The position numbers were made by a program, and so were the translations under genes. Shown piece after piece: positions 1-11,487 of a DNA stretch of 64,000 nucleotides (within the stretch, counting starts at the first letter, position 1; the number at the start of each line of letters is the position of its first letter). The notes under the pieces were generated by a model. It was not told where the DNA came from. It was given only the letters and a program-made list of their open reading frames with translations, and ran no database searches. The stretch spans positions 8,866,001 through 8,930,000 of the forward strand of contig NC_066296.1 in the NCBI RefSeq assembly GCF_905404315.1, given 5' to 3'. The stretch is from Leptidea sinapis (taxonomy: Eukaryota; Arthropoda; Insecta; Lepidoptera; Pieridae).

Positions 1-836
1 GCCTAGTGACAATTTTGGTTACTTAGCTGTACGAGAGACAACTGGCGTTAGTTTAGCCACTTAGATGCCAATGCGTCTGCTGCTTATGGTATCTCTCTAT
101 GTTTTTTTACAGGAAACAAATTTGCGGCACATCCAGTCATAATTTGATAAAAAAATCACCAAGTAATAACAAATAATGCTAATTATTGTCTTAAATATAA
201 TACAAAAATAATTCACAATACCAATCACATTTATAATAAAATCTAAACAAAACACGATGTGTCACACATTATTTATCTCGCATTCGCTTTAAATAACGAA
301 TGACGTTGAGAATAGCACGCGCGCTGTTTGGCATTTGTCGGTAATATTCCTTTCATCTGTAATGAAGCACATAAGATTCCATATGACTAAGCATATCTCG
401 TTAGCGGTGCTTCTGATTTATTGCTAAAAGCTCGGGTCAATGGCAGCCCTTGTTATGACTACTTATAGATAAATAGCTTAGTAGTTCAATCAGAAAACCG
501 TGTATGATTATTCGTTTGTCTATGTCCAATTTATTCGGTGCTACTAAAAGTCGATAGCAATGAAATGAAATTTATTTATTTACCAGAAACATTGTACTTA
601 CGATGTTTTTTTTTTACGTGACGTGACGTGTGACGTGTATGTTAATATGGATTGCAAAGTAGTAAAATATACAAAAATACTATTTATCAATTGAGTCTAC
701 TGGATGTGGACGTGGCATGCGTGATTAAGTGAAACAATAACTACAGCGCAACAAAACACGCTTAACAAACAAGCTTGATAAAGACAGGACTAACAGCCAA
801 TAAAAAGATTAACAGATTACTTACTTGCTAACTTAT
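1..836. other. No gene recognised
   Basis: AT-rich sequence with no long ORF and no repeat that I could match elsewhere in the window. A short direct run of gtgac-type repeats lies near 617-637. Nothing else is supportable. Confidence 0.5.
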
Positions 837-1415
837 CTATGTACTTAATTTATTTTTTATTTTGGGCATATTGTCACAGAAGATATCTATAGCATCTCTG
901 TAATAATTTGCAAAAAATTGCATTCTATAAAGCGGACTATGATCACCAAGTTTGGTTCTGCTTTGTGGCAAACAGAAAGTCTTGCGATTATGTAAGCGGC
1001 TACAATCACGAGGCACAACGAACTTCAAACGTTCAAGTAATTCAGGCGCGTCAAATGTGTCCCTTCATTAGCTTTGCCAAGAAAATAACATCTGCAATCA
1101 TTCTGCGGTCTTTAAGTGATTTCATTCTATAGTAAGAGAGACGAGAGTCGTACGAAAACAATTTATTACATTTGAAGTCTTTGTAAGATAGATGGTATAG
1201 AAACCGTTTTTAAATTCGTTCTATTCTATCGGAATGAACTTGATACCCTGGACTCCATACCGTGCTGCAATATTCAAGGATACTGCGGACAACACTGTTG
1301 TAAACGAGTATTGATAAACTGGGATCCTTAAATATTTTCATTTGTCTGTAGACTAGCCCAGATATTTTTGACGCTTTAGATGTATTTGTTCTATGTGTGG
1401 GTGAAAAACTTAAAG
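837..1415 (-). pseudogene. LINE ORF2 C-terminal remnant
   Basis: The minus strand reads as the tail of a non-LTR retrotransposon polyprotein downstream of the reverse transcriptase. Seen: SILVYNSVVRSILEYCSTVW near 1250-1320, then an RIERI..RFL..L stretch, then KSLKDRRMIADVIFLAKL near 1075-1125. The last 63 codons (837-1028) are still open and end NMPKIKNKLST. Stops and a frame change between the blocks mark it as dead. The EYCS.VW motif is characteristic of LINE thumb/C-terminal regions (CR1/L2/jockey group). The exact clade is an inference. Confidence 0.7.
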
Positions 1416-1644
1416 CCGAGTTAACATAAAACTTAAAGCCGAGTTAACATAATATTATTGATAATCCAACATGTTTCGTCAATTGATATGCAAAATAATG
1501 TTTAAATACCAACACACTACTGTTATACTGAAACATGTCGGATTCAGAATGCTATCTTTAATATTTATAAAATTAAAATTTAAAGATGTTGTAATATAAG
1601 CAAATGACTTATTACTACAATAAAATGGAAATAGTCCCTTTCAT

Positions 1645-1922
1645 TATGGAAAAGGATGACAAACGAGCGTACGGGTGTCACCTGTTGTTAAGTGATCACC
1701 GCCGCCCACATTCTATAGCGACTCCAGAGTAGTCACAGGAGCGTTGCCGGCCTTTGAGGAAGATGTACGCGCTTTATTTGAAGGTACCCATGTCGTATCG
1801 TCCCGAAAACACCGCACAAGGAAGTTCATTCCACAGCTTTGTAGTACGTGGAAGAAAGGTCCTTGAAAACCGCACTGTGGAGGAGCGCCACACATCCAGA
1901 TGGTGGGTATGATATCCTAACT
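1645..1922 (-). mobile_element. LINE-A 3'-end fragment
   Basis: Reverse complement of the last roughly 270 bp of the LINE-A copies at 2.2 and 27.6 kb. It holds the C-terminal RSFLPRTTKLWNELPCAVF-type coding end and the 3' UTR with the gtacgctcgtttgtc motif. It is 5'-truncated, as is usual for target-primed LINE insertions. Confidence 0.85.
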
Positions 1923-2185
1923 TGATTTATTTTGATTTCTTTAATGTTCCTACTTAAGACATTATTGTTGTCTTAAATATAAAGAGTAAAATTTTTTTTG
2001 GGATTTAATTGAAATGTTTAATAATTATTTGATTTGTTTTTGATAAATATAAAATAGTTATTCAGTTCACCCCTAAGTCTTAATTCATACCTGAACTTAC
2101 ATTGGAGAGAACAGTATAAAAAAAATGGGGTAACACGTTCTATAGGTCTATGACACTCTCGAATTCTGGCAATTTAAATAATTAG

Positions 2186-4659
2186 GCATTGGCGTATGGT
2201 CTGTCCCAATTGGTTGAGTCGCCGACGCGGCTCCCGGATGTGGATAGCCACATGCCGTCCTTATTAGATCTTCTGCTGACTACACATCCCGATGGTTACC
2301 AGGTCTCTATCGACGCCCCTCTCGGAACGTCCGACCATTGCCTGGTCAGGAGTGTAGTGCCTATCCGACGCCAACGTTGCAGACCACCAGCGACCCGCCG
2401 CGTTTGGCACTACAAGTCAGCAGATTGGGACAGGATGCGTTCCTTTTTTGCATCCTACCCTTGGGGCAGGGTTTGTTTCCCTTCGGATGATCCTAGTGCC
2501 TGCGCCGTTGCAGTAGCAGATGTGATACTGCAGGGCATGGATATTTTTATACCAAGCTCTGTAGTACCGATCGGTGGCAGATCACAGCCCTGGTTCGATG
2601 CGTCAGTTAAAGCAGCATCTGACTGCAAAAAACAGGCGTATCGAACTTGGGTTGCGGCGCTGGGCTCAAAGGATCCGAACTGCAAAGTTCTGAAGAGGAA
2701 ATATAACCGTGCCTCCAGATTTTTTAAGCGGCAAATCGCCCGTGCGAAATAGAAGCACGTCGTCAAAATTGACGAGCAGCTTTCCAGTTACCCGACCGGA
2801 ACACGCAAGTTCTGGTCGTTGTCGAAAGCTGCTCTTGGTAACTTCAACCAGCCGTCCATGCCGCCGTTGCACATGAGGAATGACACCCTGGCCCATACGG
2901 CAAAAGAGAAAGCCGATCTCCTGTGCACTCTTTTTGCCTCCAGCTCGACTCTTGACGACAACGGAAAAACACCACCGACCATCCCGCGGTGTCAGAGCTC
3001 CATGCCTGAAGTACAGTTCCGACAGAAAACTGTTAGGCGAGCTCTGTTTTCGTTGGACGTCAGGAAGTCGAGCGGGCCGGATGGCATTTCTCCGGTCGTG
3101 CTTAGAACGTGTGCCCCTGAGTTGACGCCGGTGCTAACGCGTTTATTCCGGCACTCTTATTCAAAAGGCGTAGTCCCTGATTCATGGAAGTCAGCCCTTG
3201 TCCATCCGATCCCAAAAAAAGGAGACAGTTCGGATCCGGCAAACTACAGGCCTATTGCTATTACCTCCCTACTCTCCAAAATCTTGGAGAGCATAATTAA
3301 CCGCCAGCTCTTGGTATACCTTGAGGGTCACCAGTTGATCAACGACCGGCAGTACGGCTTTTGCCATGGTCGGTCGACTGGCGATCTTCTGGTATACCTA
3401 ACACATAGATGGGCGGCGGCTATTGAAAGCAAGGGGGAAGGCCTGGCAGTTTGTCTGGATATAGCGAAGGCCTTTGATCGTGTATGGCACAAGGTGCTCC
3501 TCGCAAAACTTCCATCATTTGGGCTTCCCAAGAGCTTATGCATGCGGACCTCCAGCTTCCTCACTGGGCGCAGCATACAGGTCGTTATCGCCGGTTATTG
3601 CTCGAATCCCAAGCCCGTGAACGCTGGAGTGCCCCAAGGCTGTGTGCTATCTCCTACGCTGTTTCTTCTGCATATCAATGATATGTTGGACACCGCCAAC
3701 ATGCATTGCTATGCAGACGACAGCACTGGTGATACCGTATACACGGGCCATGCAGGTCTCTCTCGGGAAAACGTCGACCAGTGCCGGGAGAAACTTGTGT
3801 CTTCTATCGAGTCCTCTCTCGAGAAGGTCGCGGAATGGGGTAAGTTGAACCTTGTCCAATTTAACCCCCAGAAGACTCAAGTTTGCGCGTTTACCACTAA
3901 AAAAACCCCATTTGCCGTATCACCGCTCTTCACACAAACAAACACTTCCCTTAAAGCCTCGCCTAGTATCGGAATACTGGGTCTCGAAATCTCGAGCAAT
4001 TGCCAATTCCGTGGCCATCTGGAGGGCAAAGCCAAACTGGCTTCAAAGAAACTGGGCGTCATAAATAGAGCACGGCAATACTTCAAACCGGCCCACATTC
4101 TAGCGCTCTACAAAGCGCAGGTCCGGCCTCACATGGAGTATTGCTGTCATCTCTGGTCTGGCGCACCCCAGTATCAGCTCGATCCATTTGACCGTGTGCA
4201 ACGCATAGCAGCTCAAATTGTCGGGGACGCAGTACTCTGTGAACGGCTGGATCACTTGGCGTTGCGTAGAGACGTCGCTTCATTGTGTGTCTTCTACCGC
4301 ATTTATCACGGGGAGTGTTCCGAAGAGCTGTTCAACCTGATTCCTGCCGCCGAATTTCACCTTCGCACGACAAGCCACAAGTTACGATATCATCCCCACC
4401 ATCTGGATGTGTGGCGGTCCTCCACAGTTTTCAAGGAGCTTTCTTCCTCGTACCACGAAGCTGTGGAATGAGCTTCCTTGTGCGGTGTTTTCGGGACGAT
4501 ACGACATGGGTACCTTCAAGAAAAGCGCGTACACCTTCCTTAAAGGCCGGCAACGCTATTGTGATTCCTCTGGTGTTGCAGGAGAGTGTGGGCGGCGATG
4601 ATCACTTAACACCAGGTGACCCGTACGCTCGTTTGTCCTCCTATTCCATAAAAAAAAAA
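2186..4659 (+). mobile_element. LINE-A copy 1, 5'-truncated jockey-group LINE
   Basis: Non-LTR retrotransposon copy starting inside the endonuclease domain and ending in a run of nine or ten A after tcctattccat. The body is close to colinear with the copy at 27.6-30.7 kb but lacks about the first 660 bp of that copy. Homology begins at gcattggcg (2186), preceded by unrelated AT-rich DNA. I could not define a target-site duplication. Assignment to the jockey group is from memory of similar insect proteins. Confidence 0.88.
2189..4471 (+). pseudogene. LINE-A ORF2: endonuclease end plus reverse transcriptase
   Basis: Encodes the retrotransposition enzyme that nicks target DNA and copies the element RNA. 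Residues 1-60 are the end of an apurinic-like endonuclease, with the TSDH catalytic motif. A single in-frame TAG at 2750-2752 separates this from the reverse transcriptase block (2819-4471, 550 codons, same frame). Visible RT motifs are SSGPDGISP, KKGDSSDPANYRPIA, DIAKAFDRVWH, AGVPQGCVLSPTLF and the active-site YADD (3710-3721). The thumb and C-terminal PHMEYCCHLWSGA motif follow. A 4-bp deletion near 4427, relative to the other copy, throws the last roughly 60 codons into another frame, where they continue to 4601. Apart from this stop and frameshift it is well preserved. Confidence 0.88.
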
Positions 4660-4844
4660 GAAAAATCCAAAGAATCGTGCCCCTTGGCATGTACATATAT
4701 AAAATCTATGTCATTTAAGTGGACTTCTTCTAGAACAAAAGTAAAAACGGTGCATATTGCTCAGCAGCATTGAACAAAAGTTATGTGGTTTAAAGAACTT
4801 GTATAACTATGGCAAAATTGTTGTTATAGATACATATTTTGTAT

Positions 4845-4910
4845 ACTAGCTGACTCAGCAAACGTTATATTGCCATATAAAGATATAAAAAATGTTGTGT
4901 GTATAAAGTA
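4845..4910 (-). mobile_element. Helitron-type 3' end
   Basis: Begins ctagctgactcagcaaacg, the reverse complement of the CTAG-adjacent gccgggtcagct terminus seen at 40.15 kb. Only the terminal part is present before the neighbouring inverted-repeat element begins. Confidence 0.5.
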
Positions 4911-5372
4911 CACATGTCAGAGGTGAAACTTCTTTGGAAAACTAATTTGTAAATCTCGTTTCTATTAATTATCTTAATCTGTTGTCTAAACCAAATATTT
5001 TTTGTCATTATTAGTAATTCTTAGATGTTCTACTTACTCGCGGCCACGCGCTTAACTTGCACAATACAACGCTAGTAAGGAAGATGTTCTACTGTTTCGC
5101 GGCCGCGCGCTGAACCCTCGATAACCTCGGATACGATTTCCATATTTTTCAAATCATAATTTTGCGCGGCGGCCATCTTGATTTAAAAAATGATCCCAAA
5201 TTCGTTCTCTGCACCCTCGAGAACCTCGGATACGATATCCATATTGTTGAAATCATAATTTTGCGCGGCGGCCATCTTGGATTTAAAAAAATAAAATGGC
5301 GCGTAACTGAAAATCGCGACGATTTGCTAAAAATATTCTCTCATACGTCGATAAAGAAGTTTCACTTCAATT
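4911..5372. mobile_element. Inverted-repeat element with internal tandem repeats
   Basis: Bounded by gtgaaacttcttt (4923-4935) and its inverse aaagaagtttcac (5353-5365). The interior has two tandem levels. An agatgttctact block with a GC-rich follow-up occurs at 5024 and 5081. A 99-bp unit containing cctcggatacg and gcgcggcggccatcttg occurs twice (5113-5290). A related element in opposite orientation lies at 39.2-39.7 kb and shares the acacatgtcag flank. No coding capacity. Probably a non-autonomous DNA element. Confidence 0.6.
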
Positions 5373-5374
5373 AA

Positions 5375-5936
5375 TCTTTTTTTTATTTATTCGTAATAAT
5401 AATATCCTAGTGATGCTTGTTTTGCACACCGCAACCGTCACAAAGCGACGATGTGACGTCATCAACGTGATGTCCAGAGGTAATGTAACAGTAGATAGTA
5501 TTTATAACACATTTCTTTAATCCTTATGGGAATGGTGAGGGGAAATCACTTAAAAATAACAAATTCCTAGATTGTCATTAAATAACTGAGTAGGTAAAAA
5601 CATTTCAAATTCCATACATCTCGCATGAAACTGTGGTCCCACGGAGATCACTGCGGAATTTATATTGGGTTTATGTGACCGTTGGCATCTAAAGATGCCA
5701 ATTTTGTTTGCAAACATGGACGTTAAATTTACTGCAGCATTTTGCTTTTGCTTGACTTGTAAATTTAAATATTATGTATCTTTTGTAAGGTTTAATATAT
5801 TTATTTAATCGAAGACCCCTCGCATTCTATATATTTTTACTAACATTAAATTGTATGCTTTTTTGGTAGAACTTTTTGAGGAGAATTTTTTACCGTATAC
5901 AAAATATCAAAAATGAGTAAATTGATGATCTGGAGA
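5375..5936. other. No gene recognised
   Basis: AT-rich intergenic sequence. I see no ORF, RNA gene or repeat match in it. Confidence 0.5.
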
Positions 5937-6262
5937 TGTGGTGCTGCGGGAAAAGCTGGTAGTTTCATGGACCGAGTTTCGCACCAACGTCTCCATTCTC
6001 CAAGAACTTGGCATAAAACAACGCCTTTTGATGTTAATACACAGTCGCATTCTTAAGTTCTGCGGACACGTCTCCCGCCGCGAGAGTGAGTCCATTTAGC
6101 GCCATGTCGTGCAGGGCAAATTGGAGGTCACCAGAGGGCGAGGAAGGTCGCCCATGCGTTGGACCGACCAGATTAAGTCTGCTGTGCGCTGTCCATAGAA
6201 CGAGGGTACCAGACTGTCGGTTAGCAGGAATAGCTGCCAAGAGTGTCACGAAGAAGAAGATA
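5937..6262 (+). pseudogene. RTE-type LINE C-terminal fragment
   Basis: Plus-strand reading gives WTEFRTNVSILQELGIKQRL, then RILKFCGHVSRRES and RGRGRSPMRWTDQIKSA. This is the C-terminal region after the RT in an RTE/BovB-like element. It is homologous to the better preserved fragment at 21.43-21.84 kb. An in-frame stop follows the RRESESI segment. It ends at a gaagaagaagat tract, as the other copy does. Confidence 0.7.
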
Positions 6263-6589
6263 AAATGTCAAAGACGCTGAAAAATGGTAATTCGTTGGGG
6301 CTACAACTGGCAAGTATGAAGGATGTGGCAGGGTATCTAATTGTAGGTCCTGTGTTGTTAAACGTTAATTTATTTATTTATTACAGTTTTCACATAACAG
6401 TAATTAAAAATATGGTCCCAAAATACCATCTTGATGGTGTGGCTGTGAGATCAGCACAGTTTTGATAATAATATAATAGGTAAATCAATGTAAAGTTATG
6501 GAACTTGGAAGTTAAAATTGTTACATAATATTGATCAGCATTACTAAGGACTATTATTATCTAATTGTTATTTAATACTGTGTCTAGAT

Positions 6590-7085
6590 TGTTGTATAAT
6601 ATTTTATATTTACAATCGAGCTTTAAATCCTCTATTAAAGATTCTGAAACAGTTAGCTTATTGCCATGGATTCATCCATTTGGATGATGTAATGTTGTAC
6701 TGAATTTCATAACAACACTCCTTTGTTTGTTTTTGAAAACCTTCATGCGCAAATAGTTTTCAACCGACAGCCACAGTCTCATTGCTCGATGCGTGGTATC
6801 TGAATGAATTAAAACAAAGAACATTTTCGTTTACGCTACTAAAATAAATAAGTCTTTCATGAATACTTAGTTTATTTGTATTTAAACAGTAATGGATGAT
6901 ATTAAGTTACTACTAGGACTGGCTTTTTTAATGTTAGCAGTAATTTCAAAATCTTTTATAGAGGATTCATAGTTGTAACTGTTGATAATTAGGTATTAAA
7001 ACACTCATGTGATACTATTATCAATTACAACCCACATTCGTGTTTTAATGTTTGATCTTATTATACAACAGTTGCACAAATAACT
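6590..7085. mobile_element. Long-inverted-repeat MITE, copy 1
   Basis: The left part (aaatcctctattaaagattct, cagttagcttattgcc) is the inverse of the right part (tttttaatgttagcagtaa, atcttttatagaggatt). The arms are roughly 100 bp. The right side continues with cccacattcgtgttttaat and acaacagttgca, shared with the copy at 8.0-8.35 kb in the same orientation. No ORF. Class unknown. Confidence 0.6.
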
Positions 7086-7985
7086 ATTTTACATTACTTT
7101 AAACTTTATTTTATGACATTCGTGTCTTATGTCTTCAGGTAAACAATTAAATTTATATGGGATTTTCTTAATGCTGCTTGAGCCGTACGAGGTTTTGCGT
7201 TATCATAGAGCATGGAAGATCTTCAAAGATGGTTGACTTCTTCTGTTGATGGTTGGTAAACATCTGATGACAGGATCTAAGGAACTGTTTGTGACAGTAC
7301 ATAATGAAGTGACCATCAAACAGTTACCGTCACCTTTCTATGGGTAAGCCTCGCTTTAAAAATCGTTCTTTCCGTGCCCATTAAACATGCTAAGGCTAGC
7401 ATCAATGGGCGCTTTTCTCTGTAGTTTACTTACTCTACTTTCTCTTACTTTCAATGTACCATTACATTAGTGAAAAACAATTGAAAGTCAACAAAATTAT
7501 CAAGACTAGGAGACATGAGTGATAATATTATGTATGTTAACATACGAAACTCTAAACATGAGCTATTGTGCTTAAAATAAAACGCGGGAACTACTTATGC
7601 AATGTTTCACTGGTTCATTCGGTTTAAATTATTATTAAAAAAAGAATGTGCTGCCGGCCTCTAGAACAAACCTTCGGATGATGGACTCAAACTCACATTT
7701 AGTTCGAATTGGAGATGAGTTGGCCCTTTCCCAGAAGAATACAGAACTCAGAGAGAATACTATATCCTATAAACAAGAGTTCAGCATAAAGGGCTAATGT
7801 ATTTTATATTTATTATGAAAAAAGGAAATTATATTCTTAAGGTACTAAATGCAGACATAGTAACCACAGAATATGATTAAGGTGGTATCAAGTTCCACCC
7901 CAACAGTCTTATCGTCTAACAAGGGGAAGTGCAATAATGCCTGGAGATAGCGATTGTCGTAGATATATAGGAACTAGATGTGCTT
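7086..7985. other. No gene recognised
   Basis: Roughly 0.9 kb between the two related MITE copies. AT-rich, no ORF of note, no repeat match found. Confidence 0.45.
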
Positions 7986-7987
7986 AC

Positions 7988-8345
7988 ATTTAATTATTTA
8001 TTTACACCCGTGCGTTAAATCCTCTGTTAAATATTCTAAGATACTTAGCTTAGCTTATTGGCAACATTAAAACTCCCAATGTCCTAATAATCATTACATC
8101 ATCCAAACGAGTGTTGTAACGAACACAACATTATATCTTTTCATTACAACATTCTTTTGGATGATATAATGGATACTAGGACTGGCTTTTTTAATGTCAA
8201 CAGTAAGCTAACTGTTTCAGAATGTTTTATAGAGGATTCATATTATGGGTGCAGTATACTCATGTGATACTAAAACCCACATTCGTGTTTTAATACCCCT
8301 TATTACACAACAGTTGCATAAATTACTATTACAATTCCATACACA
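7988..8345. mobile_element. Long-inverted-repeat MITE, copy 2
   Basis: Same family as 6590-7085. The arms include aaatcctctgttaaatattct (left) and agaatgttttatagaggatt (right), with actaggactggcttttttaatgt shared between copies. Shorter internal spacer than copy 1. Confidence 0.6.
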
Positions 8346-8450
8346 TACGACCAAACTGTGGTATGAATGTCTCTATGTTGTGTTTCTAGATAAAAATGAC
8401 ATGTAATATCTTCAATAAAAGCGAACTAACGATCATATTCAACGTATTGT

Positions 8451-8541
8451 AAATGTTTGCACTTACCGGGATTCGAACAAGGGTCCTCTAGCTCAGTAGG
8501 CAGGGTCACTAACGACTAGGCGCTTGGAGTCGTCGTCTTTA
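8451..8541 (-). mobile_element. SINE-D head fragment
   Basis: Reverse complement of the tRNA-like head of the SINE-D family. A box-B-like GTTCGAA and ctactgagctagaggaccc are present, but the 3' body and tail are missing. Compare the full-length copy at 23.4-23.7 kb. Confidence 0.65.
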
Positions 8542-8589
8542 TTTAAAAATTCGACCTTTTTGTTCTAAATAGTGATTTTCATTATAATA

Positions 8590-8940
8590 ACATAATACAT
8601 CCATATTAGCTTTAAGGGTAAATGTATACACTCTTAAATTAATTATTATACGTCCCAGCCAGTGTTTAGGCATTACCTATAAATAAATTTAAAAGTTTTG
8701 TTGAAAAATGGTTATTTTATAGCAATAACAATGACAGTACAATATTGTATATTTCATTAAAAAGAGCGCAAAAAAAGAAGGCTGGAAGAGTTTCTTGCGC
8801 CGCTTCTTGTCTCTCGGAGCGCCATTTGTTTCCGAAGCGGTAGTTGTATCTAGTATGTTTTAAATGACATCAAATAGAATTATGAAGGAATCAATTTTGA
8901 GAAAATAAATGCCTTTTATTGCTTCTATCACTTATAACAG
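8590..8940 (+). mobile_element. LINE-C C-terminus and 3' UTR fragment
   Basis: A short coding remnant reading INKFKSFVEKWLF (near 8680-8715) is followed by the LINE-C 3' UTR. The UTR carries agcaataacaatgacagtac, gagcgcaaaaaaag, and the gccgcttc/gaagcgg segment near 8810-8850. The same UTR follows LINE coding ends at 10.1 kb (minus) and 62.3 kb (plus). Confidence 0.7.
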
Positions 8941-9166
8941 ACCATTTTTCATTATTCTTAACTTATTTAATTTTGGATTTTCATAAATCCTCCTTCCTGT
9001 ATTATATTGGGCCGAAGTATTGGTTTAGTTACTTGTAAAATTTAATATAAATTAAAATCCGCATCAATTCAAGCACCATTGCTTTATTTTCAAGGCCTTC
9101 TTGACACAAGCAATATATTGATTATAAAATTTATTAAACTGTTCTAATAGGCGCTTGAACTTTAAA

Positions 9167-9400
9167 CAGTGGGAGGCTCCTTTGTACCGGATGCCGGTTA
9201 GATGATAGGTACTACAACGGCGCCTATTTTACCGTGAAGCAGTAATGCGTTTCGGTCTGAAGGGTGACGTAGCTAGTGAAATTACTGGGCAAATGAGACT
9301 TGACATCTTATGTCTTAAGGTGACAAACGTAGTTGTAGTACCGCTCAATATTTTTGGGTTTTTCAATAATCTTGAGCGGAATTGCATTGTAATGGGCTTT
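9167..9400 (+). repeat. Repeat B, partial copy
   Basis: Begins cagtgggaggctcctttg and includes the gcgcctatttnnncgtgaagc and gtttcggtctgaaggg segments. It diverges after aatgggc. The family is present seven times in both orientations and ends in an A-rich tail in complete copies, which suggests a LINE 3' UTR or a SINE derived from one. Confidence 0.7.
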
Positions 9401-9892
9401 TTTAATAACTTTAAGTACATTTCTTTGACGAAGTATTGGGGGTTATTTAGGACTCCAAAATGCACATAACTCCTTCCCTCATTACTATAGAGTGACGCGT
9501 CAACCACCACACACTGCGACGTAATCAGATTAGTAATAGTATAGGTGCTTAGATTGCATAGTTGTTATACGAAATATGAGCTGTTGGGGTCAATTCAGAC
9601 CCCGATACCAGCTGCGGGTTAAGATAGTTCTAATATTCTATCCAGAAACAATAATTATAATACCAAGCCTCATCTACCAGTGCTTAAAATATAGTGACAA
9701 GCTCTCATCCAGCACGTTGTAAGTCCATGTTGGTGTGGTATTTGCTTACCAGAGGGTTTATTTGTGAATTCTAAACCCTTCTCCCTTATACATTATATTA
9801 TACTTGACATAATATTATTGTTAAAAGGTACCGACTACATTAAAAATGTATTGTTTAATTATGAGTAAAAATATAACAAATTACTTTTTTTT

Positions 9893-10078
9893 TGTGGAAT
9901 AAGGGACGACAAACGAGCGATATGATTACCTGATAGCAAATGATCACCGCTTCCTTCACTCCGCTGCAACACTATAGGATTTTTAATTTGTGTAGTTTCA
10001 TTGACTTGAAATCCACGAGCAACGAAGCTCAGTCCACCGTTCACATGAAAGAGGATTCCTTAAAAACCGCATTGTTAA
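9893..10078 (-). mobile_element. Diverged LINE-A-like 3' end
   Basis: A T-rich start then gacaaacgagcg and tgatcaccgc match the reverse complement of the LINE-A 3' UTR. The coding side (cattcacatgaaagaggattcc) is much more diverged. Old copy or related subfamily. Confidence 0.5.
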
Positions 10079-10089
10079 AAGGGGTAAAA

Positions 10090-10800
10090 AGCATGGCATT
10101 TATTTTCTAAAAATTGATTCCTTTAGAATTATTTTTGATATTATTTCTAATATACCAGATACTACTACCGCTTCGGAAACAAATGGCACTCTGAGAGAGC
10201 AGAAGCGGCGCAAGAAACTCTTTTTTTTTGCGCTCTTTTTAATGAAATATATAATATATGTAATTGCTTTTTCTTTAAGATAATCAAAATCTAGTCCCAG
10301 GCTGTCCAATCACTTAGGTAGTCAGATGTGGAGTAGTAGGATTTACGACAGAGCCATTTTTTAATAAAACATTTAAATTTATTTCTAGATAATGCCTGAA
10401 CAGTGGCTGTATTATAAAAGTGTATACATTTATCCTTAAAGCTATTAGGTATGTTATGAAGCCAAGCAATCCCTTATTTCTAGTGTTATAATAATGAAAA
10501 TCACTATTAATAATGAAAGTATATTATATTTTCATAAATGTACTGACAATGAACAGTCATAATATTTATTTATTTAAATCTTCTTTGAGATTCTTATTAC
10601 ATATATAGCACGAACAGCTCTCTCTTGCAGAGCAAACACTATATCAATATCAGCAGCATGACCCCATAGTAATATACCGTACGTCATGATTTTATGAAAA
10701 TAACTGAAGTACACTAATCTACCGGTCGCAACATTCGTGTACTCTCTAATCATTCTAACGGCATATGCCGCAGAGCTGAGTCTATCTCATAGTTGGGCAA
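10090..10800 (-). pseudogene. LINE-C C-terminal coding end and 3' UTR
   Basis: The minus strand shows AAYAVRMIREYTNVATGRLV, then MTYGILLWGHAADIDIVFAL (10620-10760). Further downstream are KDKCIHFYNTATVQALSRNK and KKWLCRKSYYSTSDYLSDWT (10300-10450). The gccgcttc/gaagcgg 3' UTR at 10090-10330 follows. This ties the orphan 3' UTR copies to an RT-coding family. Frameshifts lie between the blocks. Confidence 0.75.
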
Positions 10801-10936
10801 TATTGAATCACACATCCAGGTGGTGATTAATTCATTTATGTTTTCTACAACACCCTCCGTGGTTAAGATAATATGTAGCAGAGTTTTATAGATGCAACAA
10901 TTTGCTCACCTACTACAAATAGACTGTGATTTTTTT

Positions 10937-11415
10937 ATGAAATAGGATGACAACCACCTTTGTCTACAATACCAGACTAATCACAGAAACGTTGCAACCT
11001 TTATGCACGGACGAGTAAAAAAATAAGGACGCCATGTCACCTTACATAACAATGTAGCACCAAAACAAGCCGATTAATATGTAAATACATAGCCCCACGC
11101 ACACACTTACACTACTACAGGCTGAAAGGCGGCCATTATGAGAATTGTCATCGTCTGTGACAGATCAGTTTGCGTCTCAATAAAATATTTTAAAAATGCC
11201 GTCGTGCGTTGTGAAAAACTGTAAAAACGATACCATATACGTATTTGTGGCCATATATGATTATTTAAGGGAGAAAAATTTGTGTAACTAGTATCCCCCG
11301 TAACCGCACACACACTAGCATAACGGAGCTTCACTTGCGAATATCACGGCGCGGATTACTTCTTTTTTACTCGTCCGTGCCTTTATGGTGTATTTATGCG
11401 TCTTTTTGAAGGTAA
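10937..11415 (-). mobile_element. LINE-A 3' fragment split by MITE-P
   Basis: Reverse complement of LINE-A 3' sequence at 10937-11005 (gaaacgttgcaacctttatg), resuming at 11380-11415 (ctttatggtgtatttatgcg, tttttgaaggta). The interruption is the MITE-P element at 11006-11379, flanked by an 8-bp duplication of LINE sequence. Confidence 0.75.
11006..11379 (-). mobile_element. MITE-P, complete with 8-bp target duplication
   Basis: Non-autonomous DNA transposon of 374 bp. The terminal inverted repeat is CACGGACGAGTAAAAAA at 11006 and its inverse at the right end. Perfect 8-bp duplications CCTTTATG lie at 10998-11005 and 11380-11387. No transposase ORF. 8-bp duplications are typical of hAT and P superfamilies; choosing between them is inference. 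Other copies are at 18.8, 34.3 and 58.6 kb. Confidence 0.88.
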
Positions 11416-11487
11416 GGAAGGAAATGGTAATACAAAATGAAACTAAACACTAAAAATTAATAATACAAATAATAATAAATAATATTA

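Noticed and set aside
908..1132. 74-codon plus-strand frame
   Set aside because: Antisense to the LINE C-terminal remnant, which explains the sequence better on the minus strand.
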